NCBI GenBank assembly: GCA_964372165.1
Contig: CAYJPT010000109.1
Location: forward strand, 1-8,050
Reading direction: 5' to 3'
Length of the DNA: 8,050 nt
DNA from: CAYJAD01 sp964372165
Lineage (GTDB): Bacteria > Desulfobacterota > Desulfovibrionia > Desulfovibrionales > Desulfovibrionaceae
Position 1 is the first letter of the stretch. Every line of letters starts with the position of its first letter. The position numbers and the translations under genes are program-made. Below are positions 1 to 5,277 of this stretch, one piece after another. The notes under the pieces are model-generated. The model saw nothing but the letters and a program-made list of their open reading frames with translations, had not been told where the DNA came from and made no database searches.

Positions 1-74
1 AGGGACAGAGGAAAAACTGTCCCTTTTTTAGTTTAAGTCAGGGACAGAGGAAAAACTGTCCCTTTTATTTTTTT
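1..74 (+). repeat. Two tandem REP-like hairpin repeats, terminator-like
   Basis: Two identical 24-nt units occupy 1-24 and 40-63, 39 bp apart. Each is a perfect 8-bp stem (AGGGACAG paired with CTGTCCCT) around the 8-nt loop AGGAAAAA. Unit 1 is followed by a run of T to 29. Unit 2 is followed by TTTT-A-TTTTTTT up to 74. Each could therefore act as an intrinsic terminator on the plus strand. The second T-run abuts the ribosome binding site of the next gene at 75-80. Stems of the GGGACAG/CTGTCCC type are, from memory, seen in dispersed REP-like elements of several bacteria, sometimes linked to REP-associated tyrosine transposases; that link is inference here. The array touches the window edge and may continue to the left. 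Confidence 0.8.
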
Positions 75-86
75 AAGGAGAATATT

Positions 87-398
87 ATGACACAGGAACT
101 AAGTCGCCTAGTACCCTCTTTTAATAATGATCGCATGGCTTCCTATATTGCATTTCGCAGTCCAACTCCAGCAAGCAACACTGTCAACAGTGCTTCTCAA
201 CCACATAGAGCTGTTGTAGACAATGGACAAACCGCAGTTGCTATACAAGAACGCAACACAACTATGCCTACACGTCTTGATGATGCCCAAGCAGAGTTAG
301 CAATGGAAGATGTGCAACAAAATGCTCAAGATGTATTAACTGCACATAACAACATTGACCCTGATCGTGTAGCACGACTTTTAAGCTTGCTTGAATAA
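87..398 (+). CDS. Hypothetical 103-residue acidic, lysine-free protein
   Basis: I do not recognise a family for this protein. The ATG at 87 has a strong ribosome binding site, AAGGAG (75-80), at 6-nt spacing, and the frame stays open to TAA at 396-398, so it is probably a real gene. There is no signal peptide or membrane segment. Residues 25-62 are rich in Ser, Thr, Asn, Pro and Gln and look disordered. Residues 65-88 and 91-103 look helical, ending in an Asp-Pro-Asp-Arg-Val-Ala-Arg-Leu-Leu segment. It has no Lys, Cys or Trp, and 13 acidic against 8 Arg residues, which is unusual in AT-rich DNA where AAA codons are cheap. The C-terminal helix faintly recalls that of small regulatory proteins such as FlgM, but this is too weak to name it. 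No promoter fits between the hairpin repeats and the gene, so transcription should come from upstream. Confidence 0.75.
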   Translation: MTQELSRLVPSFNNDRMASYIAFRSPTPASNTVNSASQPHRAVVDNGQTAVAIQERNTTMPTRLDDAQAELAMEDVQQNAQDVLTAHNNIDPDRVARLLSLLE

Positions 399-479
399 AG
401 ACCTGTACGCATCTTTACTTGAGGCTATGATAGCCGATTCCGAAAACTATTGCTAAAAGTAGCCACAAGTAAGCTTAAA
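380..479 (+). repeat. Nested, mutually exclusive inverted repeats after the small gene
   Basis: The gene-free stretch 399-609 contains two overlapping inverted repeats. The outer arms are 380-393 (TTTAAGCTTGCTTG, the last codons of the small gene) and 466-479 (CAAGTAAGCTTAAA), matching at 13 of 14 positions. The inner arms are 415-427 (TTACTTGAGGCTA) and 460-472 (TAGCCACAAGTAA), matching at 12 of 13. They share bases 466-472, so an RNA could form only one at a time. A smaller hairpin, GGCTA-tga-TAGCC, lies at 423-435. No T-run follows 479, so this is not a standard terminator. It may be a 3'-end processing or regulatory structure, or a mobile-element relic. Confidence 0.5.
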
Positions 480-580
480 GTAGTGCATCTGTTCTTTGTG
501 TATTAAAGTTATGGTTATGTGTTAGTATGCAACAGCCATATTCTATTCTACACTTATTAAGAACTTCACTTATCAAATTC

Positions 581-612
581 TAGTATACTGTGGCGTTGTC
601 GCAGTATTACTA
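581..612 (-). terminator. Stem-loop overlapping the chemoreceptor stop codon
   Basis: TAGTATACTG (581-590) pairs with CAGTATTACTA (602-612) with one bulged base. The inner loop 591-601 can extend the stem through G-U and G-C pairs. It overlaps the chemoreceptor stop codon (610-612, minus strand). Downstream on that strand there is no long T-run, so as an intrinsic terminator it is weak; a role in protecting the mRNA 3' end is equally possible. Confidence 0.35.
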
Positions 613-2781
613 TCCTTGATTCATGGTTTTTTGCAATTCTTGCGCTTGCTCTGCAAGTTCACGAATTGCATCAGCAGATTGAATAATTGCTTCTGAGTTT
701 TTATTAACAACTTCATTAATGTCACTCATAGCTTGTGAAATGCTTTCTGAAACTGTGGTTTGCTCATTGGCAGCATTTGCAATTTGATGAATCATATCAG
801 TATTAAGACTTGTAACGGACGCAATTTCTTGCAAGGAGTCTTCGGATTGTTTTGCAAGTTCAGATGTTTGTGATATTTGAGCTACAACTCTTTTTACTTC
901 TTCTTGATTTGCTGTGCTTGAATCTTGAATTGACCGCACGCTTTCACTTACCTCACGTGTAGCATCCATTGTCTTTTCAGCTAGTTTTCTTACTTCATCT
1001 GCAACAACAGCAAATCCTCGTCCAGCTTCACCAGCTCTTGCAGCCTCAATAGCAGCATTAAGAGCAAGGAGATTTGTTTGGTCAGCAATATCAGTAATAA
1101 CGTTAATAATGCTACCAATTCCTGCTGAAAGTTGATCTAATTTTTCCATATTGTTTGTTAAATTATCAGCTGATCCTGTTAAAGTTTTCATAGCATGTGA
1201 CATTTGTCCAATGGTATTAATACCATCTTGAGCTTTTTGAAGTACGGAATTACTTTGATCTGCTGTAGTTGCAGCATTATGTGCTACATCTTGCACAGAT
1301 GAATTCATTTCTCCCATTACTGTGCTGGTTCTTTCAATGCTTTCACGCTGGAAATTTGAGCCCTCAACAATAAGCTCGGTTTGAGCTGATAGCTCTTCAG
1401 TTGCAGAAGCCACACGTGATGCAATAGAAGTAGCTTGAATAGACATTTCTTTAATAGCATCACTTTGTTGTTGAACTTGTGTAATATCATTAAAACATTC
1501 AATATATCCTACAGCATTGTTATCAGCATCATAAAGAGGGATGGCAAAAACATCAAAATGCATATTATTACCATTAACTACACAAGGTGCTACTGCATTT
1601 ATACTATTGTGTTTAGATACAGAAGTAAGTCCAAGGCAATTTTCGTTGCCACAAGCAGGAGAGTTAAAGAATTTTCCGCAATCCTTACCAATAACATCTG
1701 AATTTTTCAAAGTCTCTTTCGCAGTTTTATTCATATAAACTATTTTGTTATCAAGTGTCGCTGAAAAAATATTAGTAGACATGTTATCAAGTAATTCTTG
1801 ATATGATTTTGCAAGATTGTTTACAGAAACAACAAGTTTCTTAAACCCACCTTCAAATTTTTCTTCATCAGCCTTTGCAGTTAATGCACCAGAGGAAATT
1901 TTATTAGATGTTTGATATATTTCATCAACTATACCATTCAAAGTTAAAAGAATAGTGCGTATTGCATCTACAAGCTGGCCAACCTCATTTTTCTTCTTTG
2001 AATCGATAGTAGCTGATAGATTACCCATGCTAACTTCTTTTGCAAAAGCTGTTGACTGTTCTATAGGCTTAATTACCATTTGTTGAGTATATAAGTAGGA
2101 AAGGACAGCTAGAACAATAGTAACAAACATACAAAACATAGCGATATATTCAGCGCTTGTAAATTCATTGGTTACATTTTGAGAGAGTGCAGTGGTTCGG
2201 CTATCTAATTTAGAAAAAAAAGTGTTAATAGGTTTCATGATATTAGCCGCTTCATCTGTATATTGCTTACCAAACACCAATTCAATGGCTTTTTGCTGAT
2301 TTGGAGATGTATTTATAGTATAATTTCCAGTAACATCTTTAAATTTACCAAGCATAGCATTCATAGCTTCCACTTCAATGCTTATTAAGGTATTTGACAG
2401 TCTGTTTGACTCCTCAAGTAGAGAGAACTCCTCATCTGTAATCCCATATTGTTTTAGTAAATCAAGTAAAGATATTTTTTCTCCAGGAGCAACTCTTGCA
2501 TTTTGCGGGCGTGCCAATTTACCAGCCCTTATATCAACGATATTGTTGTATTCATTTTTAAATTTCTCATCATTATTTGCAACATATAGACGCACATTGT
2601 CGGTCAATGCTTCAGAAGATGCGCGTAGCTCACGAGATAACTCTATTAAAATATCATTATTTTCATTAACTTTTTGAATTTCGAGAAAAGCATTACTTGC
2701 TGAATACAAAAAAAACAATGACACCAATATCATAAGCACAACTAAGATGTTGGAAATAAAAAATGCGGTTCTAATTTTCAT
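610..2781 (-). CDS. Methyl-accepting chemotaxis protein with HAMP and PAS domains
   Basis: This is an inner-membrane chemoreceptor that passes ligand or redox signals to CheA/CheW and so to the flagellar motor. The 723 residues show TM1 at about 7-29, a helical periplasmic sensor domain at 30-210, TM2 at 212-232, HAMP at 233-286, a PAS domain at about 327-437 and the cytoplasmic signalling domain at about 445-723. The signalling hairpin tip is unmistakable at about 568-597 (DQTNLLALNAAIEAARAGEA and the following RGFAVVADEVR). The PAS domain has a cysteine cluster, C368-x8-C377-x4-C382, plus C400 and C429. No CheR-binding pentapeptide ends the protein. The ATG at 2779-2781 is preceded by GAGGG (2789-2793) at 7-nt spacing. 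It stands alone and diverges from the transporter operon. Its ligand cannot be read from the sequence. Confidence 0.96.
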   Translation of the reverse strand: MKIRTAFFISNILVVLMILVSLFFLYSASNAFLEIQKVNENNDILIELSRELRASSEALTDNVRLYVANNDEKFKNEYNNIVDIRAGKLARPQNARVAPGEKISLLDLLKQYGITDEEFSLLEESNRLSNTLISIEVEAMNAMLGKFKDVTGNYTINTSPNQQKAIELVFGKQYTDEAANIMKPINTFFSKLDSRTTALSQNVTNEFTSAEYIAMFCMFVTIVLAVLSYLYTQQMVIKPIEQSTAFAKEVSMGNLSATIDSKKKNEVGQLVDAIRTILLTLNGIVDEIYQTSNKISSGALTAKADEEKFEGGFKKLVVSVNNLAKSYQELLDNMSTNIFSATLDNKIVYMNKTAKETLKNSDVIGKDCGKFFNSPACGNENCLGLTSVSKHNSINAVAPCVVNGNNMHFDVFAIPLYDADNNAVGYIECFNDITQVQQQSDAIKEMSIQATSIASRVASATEELSAQTELIVEGSNFQRESIERTSTVMGEMNSSVQDVAHNAATTADQSNSVLQKAQDGINTIGQMSHAMKTLTGSADNLTNNMEKLDQLSAGIGSIINVITDIADQTNLLALNAAIEAARAGEAGRGFAVVADEVRKLAEKTMDATREVSESVRSIQDSSTANQEEVKRVVAQISQTSELAKQSEDSLQEIASVTSLNTDMIHQIANAANEQTTVSESISQAMSDINEVVNKNSEAIIQSADAIRELAEQAQELQKTMNQG

Positions 2782-2962
2782 AATTTAACCCTCACAAAAA
2801 GATTTACAAATAATATTGGAAATTTAAATTGGACAAGCCTACTCTAACTAGAAGTTACAAAGTAGAACAATCCTACCACAATAACAATCGGTAAATGTGA
2901 AAAAAAATAGATAAAATCGTAAATTTGTCTTTGAATTGTATTTTTTTAATCATTTTTTCATA

Positions 2963-2990
2963 ATTATAAAAATCAAGATACTTAGTGCAA
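2963..2990 (-). promoter_or_regulatory. Candidate sigma-70 promoter for the chemoreceptor
   Basis: On the minus strand there is a perfect -10, TATAAT (2963-2968), 16 bp from a mediocre -35, TTGCAC (2985-2990, 3 of 6 consensus bases). It would give a 5' leader of about 175 nt before the chemoreceptor ATG. The region is so AT-rich that chance TATAAT matches are expected. I found no convincing sigma-28 (flagellar) promoter, though CCGAT occurs on this strand near 2886-2891 without a matching -35. Confidence 0.35.
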
Positions 2991-3058
2991 CAATTTTTAA
3001 CAGCATAAAAAATAGTTGCGCAATTTTATGCAAAGGGTCTACATAAATATGCGCAAAT
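2986..3058. promoter_or_regulatory. Cluster of TGCrCAA-like boxes at helical spacing
   Basis: Three related boxes follow one another: TGCAACAA at 2986-2993, TTGCGCAA (a perfect palindrome) at 3016-3023, and ATGCGCAAAT at 3049-3058. A weaker ATGCAAA lies at 3028-3034. The main boxes are about 31-33 bp apart, close to three helical turns. Such phasing is typical of activator or nucleoid-protein sites, but no known protein is implied. The first box overlaps the putative chemoreceptor -35. Confidence 0.3.
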
Positions 3059-3153
3059 CATATATAAAGATACTATATTTATTAACCATATTCATGTAAT
3101 TTTATTCACATAACATCTGTTATATATAAATAGTTTAAATTATAAATAAATTG

Positions 3154-3171
3154 TTTGCATGCATCTTGGAA
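3154..3171 (+). repeat. 18-bp direct repeat, copy 1
   Basis: TTTGCATGCATCTTGGAA is repeated at 3395-3412 with 16 of 18 bases identical. It contains the palindrome GCATGC. It lies 20 bp upstream of the first 26-bp palindrome, so it is placed as an upstream site for promoter 1. It may bind a second regulator; which one is unknown. Confidence 0.4.
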
Positions 3172-3191
3172 AACTTTTTCCGCTTACACTG

Positions 3192-3217
3192 AATTGGTAT
3201 ATACATATATATCAATT
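3192..3217. promoter_or_regulatory. 26-bp palindromic operator, copy 1
   Basis: The half-site AATTGnTATATA is followed by a two-base centre (CA, 3204-3205) and its inverse, giving 22 of 26 symmetric positions. Positions 3197-3204 (GTATATAC) match exactly the consensus GTnTAnAC known for HutC-subfamily GntR repressors, the family of the regulator encoded at 7100-7870. The same 26-bp element recurs at 3317-3342 with 21 of 26 identities (20 of the first 22). Both copies cover promoter elements. Assignment to this regulator is inference. Confidence 0.6.
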
Positions 3218-3229
3218 AAAAAATATAAT
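3194..3229 (+). promoter_or_regulatory. Candidate promoter 1 for the transporter operon
   Basis: Two readings are possible. TTGGTA (3194-3199) lies 17 bp from TAAAAA (3217-3222), the same geometry as the better promoter 2 at 3319-3347. Alternatively TATACA (3200-3205) lies 18 bp from a perfect -10, TATAAT (3224-3229). In both cases the -35 and much of the spacer lie inside palindrome copy 1, so a bound protein would block RNA polymerase. Transcripts from here would have a leader of roughly 440 nt. Confidence 0.4.
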
Positions 3230-3316
3230 TTTACGGACTAATGCGTAACTTCTGGAATTTATAGATAATAAAACATCATAAGCTAAGTATATTTTTTTGG
3301 AAATAAATATTGACAA

Positions 3317-3342
3317 AATTGATATATACATATACATCTTGT
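3317..3342. promoter_or_regulatory. 26-bp palindromic operator, copy 2
   Basis: This second copy of the element at 3192-3217 keeps AATTG, the next base differs (A for G), then TATATACATATA is identical. The right half-site is degenerate, so it is less symmetric than copy 1. The HutC core here reads ATATATAC, one mismatch from GTnTAnAC. The dyad centres of the two copies are 125 bp apart, close to twelve helical turns, which would place both on one face of the DNA. It covers the -35 and spacer of promoter 2. Confidence 0.55.
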
Positions 3343-3347
3343 ATAAA
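3319..3347 (+). promoter_or_regulatory. Candidate promoter 2 for the transporter operon (best match)
   Basis: TTGATA (3319-3324, 5 of 6) and TATAAA (3342-3347, 5 of 6) are separated by exactly 17 bp, making this the best sigma-70 match upstream of tctC. A further TTGACA at 3310-3315 is a perfect -35 hexamer but has no good -10 at the right distance. Transcription would start near 3354. The palindrome at 3317-3342 fills the -35-to-10 interval, the classic position for a repressor. Confidence 0.55.
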
Positions 3348-3353
3348 GTAAAT

Positions 3354-3673
3354 GTGGATAAATGAGTATGATCATTACCTAGCTCAAACTAGCATTTGCA
3401 TGCGTTTTGGAACATTATTACAATGCCACAATAGATAAACTGTTAAGTATTGTGTCATTAAGGCAATGATGGGAAGTATTGATGTCATAGATTTATTGTA
3501 CTCTAAAGATGTTTTTTCTGTCTCATTTTTTTAAACAACCTGGCCAATGACAGGTCAAAAGTTTATGCTTTAATAACTTAAGACAGAAGACTGGCTCCAA
3601 CCCAAACACAGTTTTAAGAGGCCAAATAAACTGCATCGTCGCTTCCATAACCCTACCGAACCTAGGAGGCAAC
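3354..3673 (+). other. Long untranslated leader of the transporter operon
   Basis: About 320 nt separate promoter 2 from the tctC ATG. The leader holds the second 18-bp direct repeat (3395-3412), a small hairpin ACCTG-n8-CAGGT (3538-3555), and longer-range pairing of TTCTGTCT (3516-3523) with AGACAGAA (3581-3588) that would enclose that hairpin. There are also short reading frames, at 3362-3382 (6 codons) and 3466-3534 (22 codons). I recognise no known riboswitch class and no terminator-antiterminator pair. It ends in the strong ribosome binding site AGGAGG (3664-3669). Confidence 0.4.
3395..3412 (+). repeat. 18-bp direct repeat, copy 2
   Basis: TTTGCATGCGTTTTGGAA matches the copy at 3154-3171 in 16 of 18 positions, 241 bp downstream of it. 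It lies about 40 bp downstream of the predicted promoter 2 start site, where a bound protein could act as a roadblock. If only promoter 1 or an unseen promoter is used, its position relative to transcription changes. Confidence 0.4.
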
Positions 3674-4639
3674 ATGAAAAAATTGACGCTTGGCTGTATT
3701 ATTGCTTTAATACTTTGCGTCACTGGCAACGCTTTTGCGGCTGATTCTTACCCACAAAAACCAATTACCGCCTATATTCCTTTAGGTGCTGGTGACAGTA
3801 CAGACATTTTTGTACGTACCATTACACCACACATGGAAAAATTCCTTGGCGAGTCAATTATTTTAATCAATAAGCCTGGTGGCGGCGGTGCTGTTGCACT
3901 TGCATCATTAGATAAGTCTAAACCTGACGGTTACACTTTTTCTTGGGCAAACTTACCTGCATTGTCCATCATTCCACAAATGCGCAAACTTACATATGAT
4001 CCTAAAAAATTTGTTTATATTGCTACACCAATGCAATATGAGTATGTATTATATGTTAACAGTGACTCTCCATACAAAACCCTCAAAGACTTAATTGAAC
4101 ATGCACGCAAAGAGCCAGGCAAAGTGCGTTATGGTGTTGTAGGTTTAGGTTCTACAAATCACTTAGGTGTAGCATGGCTTGCAAATAAGGAAGGGGTAAA
4201 CATGGTACCTGTTCCATTTGAAGGCAATCCAAAAGCTATTTCTGGAGTAGTAGGTAAACATATTGAATCCGTAAATACTTCTGTTACTGCATCAGTTTCA
4301 CCATACCAAGCAAAATTGATACACCCACTTGTTGTATTAAGCAGCGATCGTATTGATCTTTTACCTGATGTACCTACCTTAAAAGAATTAGGTTATGATT
4401 TTAGTCAATACTCCTCATTAGGTGCTGTTTTACCTCCTAATACACCAGAGCATATCCGCAAGCGTTTAGAAGATGCTATAAAATATGCAGTTGAGCAACC
4501 TGACGTACAAGAAAAAGCAAAAACGACCTTATATGCCAAGATTGCATTCCAAAACGGTGCAGACTATCGCAAAAACTGTGATGACTATTGGAATATATGG
4601 GGCAGCGTGCTTGACCTGGTCAATTTAAAAGCCAAGTAG
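3674..4639 (+). CDS. tctC: TTT-family periplasmic substrate-binding protein (TctC/Bug)
   Basis: This extracytoplasmic receptor binds a carboxylate and delivers it to the TctA/TctB membrane pair. The 321 residues begin with a signal peptide, cleaved after Ala-Phe-Ala at about residue 22 (predicted mature start ADSYPQKPI). Family landmarks follow in order: the first ligand loop IPLGAGDSTD (35-44), the INKPGGGGAV segment (65-74), PDGYTF (84-89), the second ligand loop VGLGSTNHLG (156-165), and PDVPTLKELGYD (231-242). The length is normal for the family. The ATG follows AGGAGG (3664-3669) at 4-nt spacing. It is first in an operon with tctB and tctA. TTT receptors bind varied dicarboxylates, tricarboxylates and aromatic acids, so the substrate cannot be named; the symbol denotes the family, not proven citrate uptake. 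Confidence 0.93.
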   Translation: MKKLTLGCIIALILCVTGNAFAADSYPQKPITAYIPLGAGDSTDIFVRTITPHMEKFLGESIILINKPGGGGAVALASLDKSKPDGYTFSWANLPALSIIPQMRKLTYDPKKFVYIATPMQYEYVLYVNSDSPYKTLKDLIEHARKEPGKVRYGVVGLGSTNHLGVAWLANKEGVNMVPVPFEGNPKAISGVVGKHIESVNTSVTASVSPYQAKLIHPLVVLSSDRIDLLPDVPTLKELGYDFSQYSSLGAVLPPNTPEHIRKRLEDAIKYAVEQPDVQEKAKTTLYAKIAFQNGADYRKNCDDYWNIWGSVLDLVNLKAK

Positions 4640-4653
4640 TTTATATTCTCACG

Positions 4654-4676
4654 ACGGGGAGGACCTAACTCCCCGT
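4654..4676 (+). promoter_or_regulatory. Intercistronic GC-rich hairpin between tctC and tctB
   Basis: ACGGGGAG (4654-4661) pairs perfectly with CTCCCCGT (4669-4676) around a 7-nt loop. It starts 15 nt after the tctC stop and ends 11 nt before the GGAGG of tctB. No T-run follows, so it is probably not a full terminator. Hairpins in this position after binding-protein genes often protect the upstream mRNA and lower downstream expression, which would give excess TctC over the membrane subunits. That role is inference from other transport operons. Confidence 0.65.
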
Positions 4677-4697
4677 TACTCTCTAATGGAGGTCATC

Positions 4698-5177
4698 ATG
4701 CGCATATATAAGGATGCGATAGGCGTTGGCTTATTAAGCTTATTCTTCTTGTTCAATCAATTTGTATGGATACCAATAGAGGTTATGGAGGAAGGGTCTT
4801 CAGATACATATCCATACCTACTTAATGGTCTTTTAGCTTTATTTCTAATATGTTATATTGGTGAGTTTGTGTATAGGCTAAAAAGTGGTAAAAGTATGGA
4901 ATACTTTACGCTAGAGTGGCGCCCAATTAGCAAAATTGCGCTTTTACTTATTGCTATGTTTTTGTGGGCAGAATCTATGGAATATGTGGGTTTTTTACTA
5001 CCTACTATAGTTTTCTTGGCTCTTGCTTCAACAGTATATGGTGAGCGTTCAATACCTAAACGTTTGATACTTTCGCTTTGTGCACCAATTTTTGTTGTTA
5101 TTTTATTTGCTTTGCTCAACACGGCCTTACCTCAAGGAGCGGTTGATCAGTGGATCTTACAGTTTATGCCTAAGTAA
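4698..5177 (+). CDS. tctB: TTT transporter small membrane subunit (TctB)
   Basis: This is the small integral membrane subunit of the tripartite tricarboxylate transporter; it pairs with TctA in the inner membrane. The 159-residue protein has hydrophobic segments at about 7-27, 38-57, 78-114 (long enough for two short spans) and 121-144, which fits the four- to five-span TctB fold. TctB proteins are poorly conserved, so the call rests on size, topology and its position between tctC and tctA. I chose the ATG at 4698 over an in-frame ATG at 4686 because GGAGG (4688-4692) sits 5 nt before 4698 and overlaps the 4686 start codon, so it cannot serve that start. The tctA start lies 100 bp further on. 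Confidence 0.88.
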   Translation: MRIYKDAIGVGLLSLFFLFNQFVWIPIEVMEEGSSDTYPYLLNGLLALFLICYIGEFVYRLKSGKSMEYFTLEWRPISKIALLLIAMFLWAESMEYVGFLLPTIVFLALASTVYGERSIPKRLILSLCAPIFVVILFALLNTALPQGAVDQWILQFMPK

Positions 5178-5277
5178 AAAATATTTCGCATTATCATTTA
5201 ATTTAAATTGATTGAGACGATTTTTTAGGGTTAAACTATTTCGAACAGATTTTCAATAACGATGGTAGAGGTATGTT

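Noticed and set aside
1..74. A CRISPR array made of the two repeats
   Set aside because: There are only two units, the spacer is 15 bp, and the unit is a terminator-like hairpin with a T-run.
2870..2930. A sigma-28 flagellar promoter for the chemoreceptor (CCGAT on the minus strand)
   Set aside because: No TAAA-type -35 lies at the required spacing.
3166..3190. A sigma-54 promoter (TTGG followed by GC)
   Set aside because: The distance between GG (3168-3169) and GC (3182-3183) is 12 bp, not the required 10, and the flanking bases do not match. The same test fails at 3409-3426.
3523..3729. A 68-codon minus-strand frame overlapping the leader and start of tctC
   Set aside because: It overlaps the tctC signal-peptide region, has no ribosome binding site I can see, and its product looks like no protein family.
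4686..4697. An upstream in-frame ATG for tctB (residues MEVI)
   Set aside because: The GGAGG at 4688-4692 overlaps this codon and is correctly spaced only for the ATG at 4698.
5178..5277. A possible internal promoter between tctB and tctA (TTGATT at 5208-5213, TAAACT at 5232-5237)
   Set aside because: Both hexamers match only 4 of 6 bases at 18-bp spacing, as expected by chance in this composition. The perfect palindrome AATTTAAATT (5200-5209) is likewise uninformative.
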